In this document: positions 1 to 7,821 of the stretch, piece after piece
Layout of the letters: each line of letters opens with the position of its first letter
How positions within the stretch are numbered: the stretch's first letter is position 1
Assembly: GCA_964632305.1 (NCBI GenBank)
Contig: CAZWBR010000024.1
Span: 1 to 59,324 of the forward strand
From: CAZWBR01 sp964632305
Lineage (GTDB): Bacteria; Bacteroidota; Bacteroidia; Bacteroidales; Prolixibacteraceae
DNA: 59,324 nucleotides
Reading direction: 5' to 3'
Notes under the pieces: generated by a model
Databases searched by the model: none
What the model was told of the DNA's origin: nothing
Seen by the model: only the letters and a program-made list of their open reading frames with translations
Made by a program: the position numbers and the translations under genes

Positions 1-333
1 AAAGAGGGTTCAAACTTTGGTTTTAACCATAGTATCTGTATGGTTCCTGTATGCTCAGATACAGAAACCTTAGAGAAACATAACCCGAAACAATTAAAAA
101 GCAGGGAGAAAAGAATAACCGGGTAGGGCTCTATCACAGGGATGGTTCACCGTTAAGGCAATGACGTACCGTTTAAAAAAATACAGCTTTAGTCTGCTTA
201 GATTTTGATCGGATAGGATCTCTACGCTTCAAAGAGAGCATAATTTCCCTTTTCGGAAATAGGAGGCCTCTTCATCCACACTGGAAATGAGCATTGATAA
301 AATTGGCTGATTGAAGATACAGAATGGTGCGGC
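1..333. other. Intergenic region with one dispersed hairpin repeat
   Basis: No convincing reading frame is seen here on either strand. The stretch at about 28-86 carries a hairpin-forming segment (GTATCTG ... CAGATAC) followed by AGAAACCTTAGAG, and this segment recurs near 46272-46335. The rest, about 90-333, lies downstream of the leftward porP gene. I see no strong T-tailed terminator in it. Confidence 0.5.
28..86. repeat. Dispersed hairpin repeat, copy 1
   Basis: The core GGTTCCTGTATGCTC (42-56) followed by a run ending TACAGAAACCTTAGAG matches the segment at 46302-46333. In this copy the left arm is GTATCTG and the right arm CAGATAC. In the second copy both arms are different but still pair. 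This is consistent with a structured repeat and not chance similarity. Confidence 0.55.
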
Positions 334-1374
334 TCAAAGATTTGGAATCCTCATTGTACTATTCCACAATCCCCGATGCCTGTTCTCGCCAAAGAAGAAG
401 ATCAGCGAAAGCTCATGGGAACCATAGCTGTAAGCAGAGATATCGGAAAGCGAATAATCGAAGCTATAGCCCAACTGAAAGCTGGTTGAGCGGTAACCAA
501 TCATGGCAATGGCCGCATCGGGCCTGACGGATAAGTTATTGCGGTACCAGCACCCAAGGGTTAGCCAATCTTCATTGAGATAGAGTCCAAGGTTAACCTG
601 CCGGTACTCTCCCTGTTGCTGGAATATAACATTGGGCGACAGGGTAAACTCCCTGGATATCAGCCCCCGGTGAAACTTTTTACTCTGTGCCCCCAGGTGG
701 AGCGTCAGTTTCATTGGTAAATTGCCGATCTGGTCCCCCTCTATAATCGATTGATTGGGCTGGGTCAGATGGTGCAGTGCCAATCCAAAATGAACATTGT
801 CCTGTTGTCCGGCAATCCCGAAAGCAATATCGGGGAAGATTTTCCGGCCATCGTCGACCGGTAAAGGATAAATGCCCGAGATAGCGCCATTCTCCTGATC
901 GATCATCCCGGGGAAGATCAATCCGCCGGTATTGAACTCTTTAAAGATGAATCCGGCCTGAAGGGCACCGGTAAAGAAGAGACGGTCGCCGGCTTTGATA
1001 TGATAGGCATAAAAAAATGAACTGTTAATGCTGTTCACGACGCCATTCAGTTCGCGATCGTAAACCAGGTTAAAGCCGACCCCGCCGTTGAGACTCTTCA
1101 CATACCTGTCGTACGACAGATTATAGGTTGTGAAAGTATTTCCGCTTGCAGGCCATTGGTTGCGGTAATTGGAGACCAATCGCGATTGAAGGCTGGTACC
1201 GGCAAAAGCCGGATTGAGGTAAAGCGGATTGGAATAAAACTGCGAGAATTGAGGATCCTGGGCCTGGCAATAAAGCGAAAGAAACAAACCGAGGAAAAGA
1301 AAAATCAATGGCCGCCTCACCCGCCTAAGCGGAGCCTCTGAAAATGGGAGAGTGCATCGTTGAAGGTTTTTCAT
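334..1374 (-). CDS. PorP/SprF family type IX secretion system membrane protein
   Basis: This is a 346-residue outer-membrane protein of the PorP/SprF family, which in Bacteroidota is tied to type IX secretion and gliding. After a basic N-terminus there is a hydrophobic signal segment (about residues 21-36) ending at CQAQ. It is followed by the family hallmark DPQFSQFYSNPLYLNPAFAG (40-59). The remainder has alternating beta-strand character ending in aromatic residues, as expected for a barrel. Its length is usual for the family. The next leftward gene upstream (the HEAT protein) ends 23 bp away, so the two may be cotranscribed. Members of this family are often paired with a large secreted adhesin, but none is visible here. 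A second family member starts at the far end of the window. Confidence 0.88.
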   Translation of the reverse strand: MKNLQRCTLPFSEAPLRRVRRPLIFLFLGLFLSLYCQAQDPQFSQFYSNPLYLNPAFAGTSLQSRLVSNYRNQWPASGNTFTTYNLSYDRYVKSLNGGVGFNLVYDRELNGVVNSINSSFFYAYHIKAGDRLFFTGALQAGFIFKEFNTGGLIFPGMIDQENGAISGIYPLPVDDGRKIFPDIAFGIAGQQDNVHFGLALHHLTQPNQSIIEGDQIGNLPMKLTLHLGAQSKKFHRGLISREFTLSPNVIFQQQGEYRQVNLGLYLNEDWLTLGCWYRNNLSVRPDAAIAMIGYRSTSFQLGYSFDYSLSDISAYSYGSHELSLIFFFGENRHRGLWNSTMRIPNL

Positions 1375-1397
1375 AGGGATAGCGGCACAACGCCTGG

Positions 1398-1946
1398 CTA
1401 AAGTTGAGGATTATCCTGTATCTCAGGTATTTGAGGAATGATCTCCAAAAGATTCCGTAACAGGTAACTCTTCTGATCATCGGCCCCTTCGAGAGCTATC
1501 CTGATTTTGCCGAGTGTCTCTTCTTCGACGATTTCCTCTATCTTACCATACATATTGTCGATGACGGTAAATGCTTCGAAGGCTACCTTAAACTCTTTCG
1601 TTATGACCAAATCGGTAAAGAATGGCAAATAAGGACTGAAATTCAATCCGTTCTGCCAGCAACAGGCAATCAGGTCGGCCTGTTCATCCGCGAAACGGGG
1701 GTCCTGAATAACCTGAATAAGTTCAGCAACGGCATCAACATGTTTTAACTCACCAAAGAGTTTGAAAATTTTCCCTTTAACCTCAAGGTCATCCGTATCA
1801 TGTAAAAAACCGGTCAACACGGGGATCATCGAACTGTCGCCGCTCTCCCCGATCTCCTCAATGGTTTGATCAATCAATTCACTATCACCCGAATTCAACT
1901 GAGCCAATAATTTCCTGTTTTTCTCTTCTCTTTTCATCTTTACCAT
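1398..1946 (-). CDS. HEAT-repeat-like protein of unknown role
   Basis: This is a soluble alpha-helical protein of about 182 residues with repeating helix pairs that resemble HEAT repeats, for example the segments around DSSMIPVLTGFL and DAVAELIQVIQD. It is acidic and has no signal peptide or membrane segment. A TTG nine bases further upstream could also start the frame, but ATG at 1946 or 1937 is more likely because a promoter-like TATCTTTG (leftward, 1963-1970) lies immediately upstream. Such proteins usually act as scaffolds, and no specific function can be assigned from sequence. It precedes porP on the same strand with a 23 bp gap. Confidence 0.7.
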   Translation of the reverse strand: MVKMKREEKNRKLLAQLNSGDSELIDQTIEEIGESGDSSMIPVLTGFLHDTDDLEVKGKIFKLFGELKHVDAVAELIQVIQDPRFADEQADLIACCWQNGLNFSPYLPFFTDLVITKEFKVAFEAFTVIDNMYGKIEEIVEEETLGKIRIALEGADDQKSYLLRNLLEIIPQIPEIQDNPQL

Positions 1947-1962
1947 ATTTCCCAATCAGACA

Positions 1963-1970
1963 CAAAGATA
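1963..1970 (-). promoter_or_regulatory. Putative -7 element for the HEAT/porP unit
   Basis: Read leftward, the sequence is TATCTTTG, a perfect match to the Bacteroidota -7 consensus TAnnTTTG, just upstream of the HEAT protein start. No good -33 TTG lies at the usual distance. Confidence 0.35.
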
Positions 1971-2040
1971 TGATTATTTACCAAAGTGTTAAGATTGATG
2001 ATAGAAAGATTCGATTTCGGAATAGCTTGGTGAATTCATC

Positions 2041-2048
2041 TATCTTTG
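2041..2048 (+). promoter_or_regulatory. Putative -7 element for the MATE gene
   Basis: TATCTTTG, a perfect match to TAnnTTTG, lies 30 bp upstream of the MATE start. The -33 region is weak (TTTC at 2015-2018). It faces away from the leftward element at 1963-1970, giving a compact divergent promoter region. Confidence 0.4.
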
Positions 2049-2078
2049 CGCGATTAATCCAAGACGATAATCCGCGAG

Positions 2079-3461
2079 ATGATACAGGGACATATAAAAG
2101 AATTAGAAGAACGGGGTATAGGCCGGTTGATGTGGAAATATTTCTGGCCGGCTTTTGTTGGCGTTTTTGTGAATGCACTATATAATATTGTAGACCGAAT
2201 TTTTATCGGGCAAGGCGTCGGAGCCATAGCCCTTTCGGGGTTATCGGTTGTTTTTCCGATTATGATTCTTATCGCCGCTTTCGGGATGCTGATCGGGATA
2301 GGCGCCGGGGTCAGGATATCCATCTCCCTGGGGAAAAAGGATTTTACTCAGGCAGAGAAGGTGCTGGGCAACAGTTTTATCCTGATGATCTTAGTTGCTG
2401 TTTTAGTCACCATTATCGGATTTGCCCTGAAGACCCCGTTACTGGAGTCGTTCGGAGCGGGTAAAGAGACCATCGGTTATGCCCAGGAATACCTGAACAT
2501 CATTCTCCTGGGATCAATCTTCCAGGTTATTGGTTTCTCGATGAACAACATTATCCGGTCGGAAGGAAACCCGCGCATTGCCATGTATTCGATGCTGATC
2601 AGCGCCGGGACAAACGTCATTCTCGATCCAATCTTTATCTTTGGTTTGGACATGGGGGTCAGGGGGGCTGCTATCGCAACGGTAATCTCCCAGTTTGTGC
2701 TGACCATCTGGGTCATGGCCCACTTTTTAAGCAGCCGGTCGGTCTTGCGGCTTCGGCTTAAAAACCTGAAGCTGGAGCCGGGTATTATCTGGAATATCAT
2801 CACCATTGGTATGTCTCCGTTTGCCATGCAGATTGCTTCGAGCATGGTTCAGGCCACCTACAATACCCAGTTGGTTAAACATGGAGGCGACGTGGCGATC
2901 GGGGCGATGGGGATCATCAACTCTGTCTCAATCATGATTGTGATGTCAATCATCGCGATTAACATGGCCTCGCAGCCCATCATCGGGTATAACTACGGGG
3001 CAAAGAGATTTGACCGCGTTCGCCGCACCTGGGATCTGGGCATGGTTGCCGCCACGGTTATTGCCGTTTCGGCCTTTATACTGGTCGAACTATTCCCGGG
3101 TACCATTATCCGATTGTTTAATAACGATAACCAGGAACTCTACACTATCGGTGTGACCGGGATACGCATCTTCGTGGCGATGATCCCTGTAGTGGGATGG
3201 CAGATCATCTCCTCCAATTACTATCAAAGCATCGGGAAAGCGAATATCTCCCTCTTTCTTACCCTACTCAGACAGGTGATCGTACTTCTCCCCTTATTGG
3301 CCATCTTCCCGACCCTTTGGGGTATAACCGGCATATGGATCGCCAGTCCGGTTTCCGACTTGATTGCCAGTTGCATTGTCTTCCTCTTTTTCCGCTGCGA
3401 ACGGAAGAAACTGAACCAGTTAATCGAAAGCCAGTCGCTGCAGGAGAAACAACCAGCCTAA
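2079..3461 (+). CDS. MATE family efflux transporter
   Basis: This is a 460-residue integral membrane protein of the multidrug and toxic compound extrusion family, which exports cationic compounds in exchange for Na+ or H+. About twelve hydrophobic segments are visible in two homologous halves. The first half shows NIVDRIFIGQGVG and the second GIINSVSIMIVMSI and ASQPIIGYNYGAKRFDR, both typical of MATE proteins. The length is normal. Its final codons overlap the end of uvrA, which reads toward it, by 4 bp, so no separate terminator fits between them. The substrate cannot be told from sequence. Confidence 0.93.
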   Translation: MIQGHIKELEERGIGRLMWKYFWPAFVGVFVNALYNIVDRIFIGQGVGAIALSGLSVVFPIMILIAAFGMLIGIGAGVRISISLGKKDFTQAEKVLGNSFILMILVAVLVTIIGFALKTPLLESFGAGKETIGYAQEYLNIILLGSIFQVIGFSMNNIIRSEGNPRIAMYSMLISAGTNVILDPIFIFGLDMGVRGAAIATVISQFVLTIWVMAHFLSSRSVLRLRLKNLKLEPGIIWNIITIGMSPFAMQIASSMVQATYNTQLVKHGGDVAIGAMGIINSVSIMIVMSIIAINMASQPIIGYNYGAKRFDRVRRTWDLGMVAATVIAVSAFILVELFPGTIIRLFNNDNQELYTIGVTGIRIFVAMIPVVGWQIISSNYYQSIGKANISLFLTLLRQVIVLLPLLAIFPTLWGITGIWIASPVSDLIASCIVFLFFRCERKKLNQLIESQSLQEKQPA

Positions 3462-6256
3462 CGAATCAGTTGATTTTCTTTAAGAAATTGACCGGTATAT
3501 GAATCAGGGCAATTAACCAGACCCTCCGGTGTTCCTTCGAATACTTTGTACCCGCCCGCATCACCTCCTTCGGGGCCCAGATCAATAACCCAGTCGGCCA
3601 CTTTGATCACCTCAGGGTTATGCTCAATGATAATAATCGAATGTCCCCTGGATATCAAGGCATTCATGGCCTCAAGCAGACGGCGGATATCGTGAAAATG
3701 GAGCCCGGTAGTAGGTTCGTCGAAGAGGAATAAGGTTGGGGTCTCTTTCTCGCGGGCAAGAAATGAGGCTAACTTGATCCTCTGACTCTCGCCTCCGGAG
3801 AGGGTACTGGAGGATTGTCCGAGCTTGACATAGCCCAATCCCACCTCCTGTAACGGCATCAATTTTTTGGCTATCCGTTTCCCGGCAGTTTTATCTTTTT
3901 CCTGGAAGAATTCAATAGCTTCATCCACGGTCAATTCCAGCAATTCATAAATATTCTTTCCGTGATAGTGAACATCGAGAACATCCTGTTTGAACCGTTT
4001 GCCGCCACAGCTTTCGCAGGTGAGCAGGATATCGGCCATAAACTGCATTTCCACTTTTATCTGACCTTCCCCCTGGCACTCTTCGCAGCGTCCCCCTTCG
4101 ATGTTGAAGGAGAAATGCGAAGCCGTGAACCCGTTGATTTTGGCCGATTGCTGTTCAGCGTAGAGCTTGCGAATCTCATCGTAAACTTTAAGGTAAGTGA
4201 CCGGATTGGACCTTGACGACTTCCCGATAGGGTTTTGATCGACAAATTCGACAGCAGTAATCTGGTTCAGGTCACCCGAGAGACGGGTATGCTCACCGGT
4301 CTTCTCACCAAAACCGCCAAAGAGTTTGCTGATTGCCGGGTAAAGGATCTTTTTGACCAATGACGATTTCCCCGAACCACTGACCCCGGTTACCACGGTC
4401 ATGGTGTTTAACGGGAATTTCACGTCGAGACCTTTCAGGTTATTCTCCCTGGCTCCGACGACCTCGATAAAGTTGTTCCATTTCCGGCGTCGGGCCGGTA
4501 AGGGGATCATCTCCTCTCCGGTCAGATATTTCGCAGTAAGGCTTATTTTATGGTTCGATAACTCATCGTGAGTTCCCTGGAAAACAACCTCACCCCCATG
4601 CTGCCCTGCCAGAGGGCCAATATCAATAATCTGGTCGGCTGCACGGATAATCTCCTCGTCGTGTTCCACCACGATGACACTGTTGCCCAACTGTTGAAGT
4701 TTACGCAGCACCTTTATCAAACGTCCGGTATCGCGGGGATGAAGACCGATAGAAGGTTCATCGAGGATATACATCGATCCGACCAGGCTACTCCCCAGCG
4801 AGGTGGCCAGGTTGATCCGCTGCGATTCGCCACCCGAGAGGCTCGAGGAGAGACGGTTCAGGGTCAGGTATCCCAGACCAACATCATCAAGAAAACCGAT
4901 GCGGTTGTTAATCTCAATCATCAACCGCTCGGCCACGACCTTATCGTGATCGGTCAGATGAAGGTTCAGAAAGAACTCTTTCAATTGTGAAACCGGGATA
5001 TTGACCAGCTCGGTAATCGCTTTCCCACCTACCTTCACATAGTTGGCCTCTTTTTTCAGGCGTGTCCCTTCACATTCGGGACAGGTTGTTTTCCCCCGGT
5101 AGCGCGAAAGCATGACGCGGTACTGAATCTTGTAGGTTTGTTCCTCCAACTGTTTAAAGAAGGCGTTCAATCCCTCGAAATACTGGTTACCGGTCCAAAG
5201 CAGGCGTTTCTGTTCAGGCAATAGTTCATAGTACGGTTTATGAATAGGGAAGTTGAATTTGTCGGAATGGCGAATCAACTGATCCTTCCACTCCCCCATC
5301 TTCTCCCCTTTCCAACAGACGATAGCCTCATTATAGATAGACAGGGACTTATTGGGAATCACAAGATCTTCATCAATTCCGACTGTTTTACCATATCCTT
5401 CGCAGAGGGGACAAGCGCCAACCGGATTGTTAAAGCTAAACATATGCAACGTAGGTTCCTCGAAGGTGATCCCGTCGGCCTCGAAGCGGTTGGAGAAGAC
5501 TTCACTCACGATCGCGGTCCCGGTATACACCCGCACGATGCATTCCCCCTTTCCTTCATAGAAAGCCGTCTGAACCGAATCGGCAATACGTCCTGACAGG
5601 TCTTCGTCCTCGGAAACGGATATCCGGTCGATCACAATATTAATCTCTTTGGCTGAAGGTTTTCCGGATGCCATATCAGCGATTCGGATGGTTTCGCCAT
5701 CGACTTCCAGGCGAGTGAATCCCTGTTGCTGAAGCAGATCGGCCTCCTGCTCAAGGGTGCGACCGGTTTTGATCAGCAATGGGGCAACAATTGTCGCCTT
5801 GGTATCCTTCGGGAAGGACAGGATGTAATTCACCACATCCGACACCTCATGCCTGACCACCTCAACTCCCGATACAGGCGAATAGGTTCTTCCGATACGG
5901 GCATAAAGCAGTTTCATATAATCGTAGATCTCGGTCGAGGTTCCCACCGTTGAACGGGGATTACGCGTATTAACCTTCTGCTCAATGGCGATAGCCGGCG
6001 GGATACCCTTGATATAATCAACTTCGGGCTTATCCATACGGCCAAGGAACTGGCGGGCATAAGAGGAAAGGCTCTCGACATAACGACGCTGCCCCTCGGC
6101 ATAAAGGGTATCAAAGGCTAAAGAAGATTTTCCCGAACCTGATAATCCGGTGATTACCACGAATTGGTTTCGGGGAATCTTCAGATCGATATCCTTCAGG
6201 TTATGCACCCTCGCCCCCTTGATCTCAATATATTGATTGTTATTACTTTCGTTCAT
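3458..6256 (-). CDS. uvrA: Excinuclease ABC subunit A
   Basis: UvrA is the damage-recognition ATPase of nucleotide excision repair and loads UvrB on lesions. The 932 residues contain two ABC ATPase modules. The first Walker A is GLSGSGKSS at about 37-45 and the second GVSGSGKSS lies in the C-terminal half. Two ABC signatures LSGGESQRI are present. The zinc-binding cysteine pairs are visible: CPLCEGYGK and CPECEGTR in the N-terminal half, and CEECQGEGQ with CESCGGKRF in the second module. The length is typical. The start is supported by the canonical N-terminus (YIEIKGARVHNLKDID). It is convergent with and overlaps the MATE gene. Confidence 0.98.
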   Translation of the reverse strand: MNESNNNQYIEIKGARVHNLKDIDLKIPRNQFVVITGLSGSGKSSLAFDTLYAEGQRRYVESLSSYARQFLGRMDKPEVDYIKGIPPAIAIEQKVNTRNPRSTVGTSTEIYDYMKLLYARIGRTYSPVSGVEVVRHEVSDVVNYILSFPKDTKATIVAPLLIKTGRTLEQEADLLQQQGFTRLEVDGETIRIADMASGKPSAKEINIVIDRISVSEDEDLSGRIADSVQTAFYEGKGECIVRVYTGTAIVSEVFSNRFEADGITFEEPTLHMFSFNNPVGACPLCEGYGKTVGIDEDLVIPNKSLSIYNEAIVCWKGEKMGEWKDQLIRHSDKFNFPIHKPYYELLPEQKRLLWTGNQYFEGLNAFFKQLEEQTYKIQYRVMLSRYRGKTTCPECEGTRLKKEANYVKVGGKAITELVNIPVSQLKEFFLNLHLTDHDKVVAERLMIEINNRIGFLDDVGLGYLTLNRLSSSLSGGESQRINLATSLGSSLVGSMYILDEPSIGLHPRDTGRLIKVLRKLQQLGNSVIVVEHDEEIIRAADQIIDIGPLAGQHGGEVVFQGTHDELSNHKISLTAKYLTGEEMIPLPARRRKWNNFIEVVGARENNLKGLDVKFPLNTMTVVTGVSGSGKSSLVKKILYPAISKLFGGFGEKTGEHTRLSGDLNQITAVEFVDQNPIGKSSRSNPVTYLKVYDEIRKLYAEQQSAKINGFTASHFSFNIEGGRCEECQGEGQIKVEMQFMADILLTCESCGGKRFKQDVLDVHYHGKNIYELLELTVDEAIEFFQEKDKTAGKRIAKKLMPLQEVGLGYVKLGQSSSTLSGGESQRIKLASFLAREKETPTLFLFDEPTTGLHFHDIRRLLEAMNALISRGHSIIIIEHNPEVIKVADWVIDLGPEGGDAGGYKVFEGTPEGLVNCPDSYTGQFLKENQLIR

Positions 6257-6293
6257 TTTTCTAACCGCAACTTTTGATCCGACAATAGAAATA

Positions 6294-6301
6294 CAAACTT
6301 A
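6294..6301 (-). promoter_or_regulatory. Putative -7 element for uvrA
   Basis: Read leftward this is TAAGTTTG, matching TAnnTTTG exactly, 38 bp upstream of the uvrA start. No clear -33 TTG is found at the right distance. I saw no LexA-like palindrome that I could defend. Confidence 0.35.
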
Positions 6302-6377
6302 CAAATTGTTTTGCCGCATTGTTTCCTTTATCCTAAATCCTTTTCGCTTCAACGACGATGATACCGGAAGAAAAATT

Positions 6378-6407
6378 TTGATATTTCAGTTTATTTTAAT
6401 ATTATTG
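6378..6407 (+). promoter_or_regulatory. Putative promoter of the SPFH operon
   Basis: TTG at 6378-6380 (inside TTTTG) and TATTATTG at 6400-6407 are separated by 19 bp. The -7 box matches TAnnTTTG at 7 of 8 positions. The SPFH start codon follows 25 bp later. Confidence 0.4.
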
Positions 6408-6432
6408 TGATATCATACTAAATTATCAAATC

Positions 6433-7278
6433 ATGGAAAAAACGTTTCAACCATTTTCGGGTTACTCGGCAATAATAGCACTATTAGCCGATATTGTTCT
6501 TCTGGTTTTCGCGGCGGTAAACATCATCCCTATTCTTATTGTGCTCTGTGTTTTGATCATTATATTTATCGTGAAAGGGTTTATCATTGTCGATCCTAAC
6601 GACAGTTTTGTCCTGACCCTTTTCGGTGAATACAAAGGGACCTTGAAACAGAGTGGTTTCGGATGGATCAATCCCTTCTTCAAAAGGAAGTTAATTCTCC
6701 TTTGTGCACGAAACATTAACAGCGAACCGATCAAGGTAAATGACAAGATCGGGAATCCGGTCATGATAGGGATCGTTCTGGTCTGGAAGGTGAAAGAAAC
6801 CTATAAGGCAGCTTTTGAAGTCGATGATTTCAAACACTTCGTTGAGATTCAAAGCGATGCCGCCATCCGTAAACTGGCAGGAACATACCCCTACGATAAC
6901 TTTGAAGGGGAGGTAGCCGAAATCACGCTTCGGGGAGGAGGAGAAGAGGTCAATCAGTTGCTTGAAGAGGAATTGGCAGAAAGACTAAGTATTGCCGGAG
7001 TCGAAGTACTTGAAGCCCGTATCAATTATTTGGCTTATGCCTCCGAGATTGCGGGAGCAATGCTAAGACGTCAACAAGCCACAGCTATAGTAGCGGCCCG
7101 CCAGAAGGTTGTTGAAGGGGCAGTAGGAATGGTTAAGCTGGCCCTTACCGAGTTAAAGGAAAAAGAGATTATCGAGCTGGACGACGAAAAGAAAGCATCC
7201 ATGGTAAGTAATCTAATGGTTGTACTCTGTGCCGACGAAGCAGCTCAACCGGTTATTAATACAGGTTCAATTTATTAG
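6433..7278 (+). CDS. SPFH/Band 7 domain membrane protein
   Basis: This is a 281-residue protein with two adjacent hydrophobic segments (about residues 12-30 and 32-52) followed by an SPFH/Band 7 (stomatin-prohibitin) domain, starting near IIVDPNDSFVLTLFGEYKG. The C-terminal part is rich in Ala and Glu and helical (about 190-255), as in oligomerising stomatin-like proteins. SPFH proteins form large membrane-associated assemblies that organise membrane microdomains or regulate proteases. It is the first gene of a tight three-gene set: the ribbon-helix-helix gene starts 3 bp after its stop. That linkage to two small putative nucleic-acid-binding proteins is its most interesting feature. Confidence 0.88.
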   Translation: MEKTFQPFSGYSAIIALLADIVLLVFAAVNIIPILIVLCVLIIIFIVKGFIIVDPNDSFVLTLFGEYKGTLKQSGFGWINPFFKRKLILLCARNINSEPIKVNDKIGNPVMIGIVLVWKVKETYKAAFEVDDFKHFVEIQSDAAIRKLAGTYPYDNFEGEVAEITLRGGGEEVNQLLEEELAERLSIAGVEVLEARINYLAYASEIAGAMLRRQQATAIVAARQKVVEGAVGMVKLALTELKEKEIIELDDEKKASMVSNLMVVLCADEAAQPVINTGSIY

Positions 7279-7281
7279 GAT

Positions 7282-7482
7282 ATGGCCAGCAAGAAATCAT
7301 TCGTGCTCCGGATCGACCCTGAGGTTTACAACGCACTGGAAAAGTGGGCTGCCGATGAATTCCGAAGCATCAATGGTCAAATAGAATATATCATTCACCA
7401 ATCATTAAAATCATCCGGGCGACACCCGGCCAAGAAGACAAAGACAGATTCCAAATCGAAAGACAAAGATGAAAACGACTAA
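7282..7482 (+). CDS. Arc-like ribbon-helix-helix protein
   Basis: This is a 66-residue protein. Its first ~45 residues fit an Arc-type ribbon-helix-helix fold: a short strand (KSFVLRIDPEVYNALEKWA) followed by two helices including FRSINGQIEYIIHQSL. The tail is strongly basic (about 50-66, Lys/Asp rich). RHH proteins dimerise and insert the strand into the DNA major groove, usually as repressors. In this family paired with SPFH genes the role is not established. It may regulate its own operon or link DNA to the membrane scaffold (inference). It starts 3 bp after the SPFH stop and its last 14 bp overlap the zinc-ribbon gene, so translation is probably coupled. Confidence 0.8.
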   Translation: MASKKSFVLRIDPEVYNALEKWAADEFRSINGQIEYIIHQSLKSSGRHPAKKTKTDSKSKDKDEND

Positions 7483-7678
7483 ATACATTTGCCCCAAATG
7501 CGGCAACAAAAGCTATGAGGTTGGAGAAATCCGCGTGACCGGCAGCTTTTGGGCCAAAATTTTCGACATCCAGAACAGGAAATTCACCTCCCTAACCTGT
7601 GAGAGATGCAGCTATACTGAATTTTTCAGGACTCCGAGCAACAAGATCGGCAATGTCTTCGACTTCTTTACAAGCTAA
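7469..7678 (+). CDS. Small zinc-ribbon protein
   Basis: This is a 69-residue protein with two cysteine knuckles, CPKCGNKSYE (about residues 8-17) and CERCSYTEFF (about 44-53), enclosing a strand-rich segment with VTGSFWAKIFDIQNRKF. This matches the nucleic-acid-binding zinc-ribbon family formerly called DUF2082 (Zn_ribbon_13). Its function is unknown. The start ATG at 7469 lies inside the preceding RHH gene (14 bp overlap), typical of translational coupling. It is the last gene of the SPFH cassette. Confidence 0.8.
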   Translation: MKTTKYICPKCGNKSYEVGEIRVTGSFWAKIFDIQNRKFTSLTCERCSYTEFFRTPSNKIGNVFDFFTS

Positions 7679-7744
7679 GATCAGAAGTCAAACAAAGGAA
7701 TTATCATTTCAAATTTTATTTGAATATCCTGTCAAAATTTTTAC

Positions 7745-7775
7745 TTGAAAAACGGCTGATTTTTTTATAATTTCG
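7745..7775 (+). promoter_or_regulatory. Putative promoter of pfp
   Basis: TTG at 7745-7747 and TAATTTCG at 7768-7775 are separated by 20 bp. The -7 box matches TAnnTTTG at 7 of 8 positions. The start codon lies 46 bp downstream. Confidence 0.5.
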
Positions 7776-7821
7776 TGCCGATTTTCAAGTAGAAATTTTA
7801 ATTTGATAAAATATAAAGGTC

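Noticed and set aside
334..527. Short plus-strand frames inside porP and other small antisense frames (for example 2477-2845, 4568-4990, 19004-19408, 16604-16948)
   Set aside because: All overlap well-supported genes in other frames and show no protein family features.
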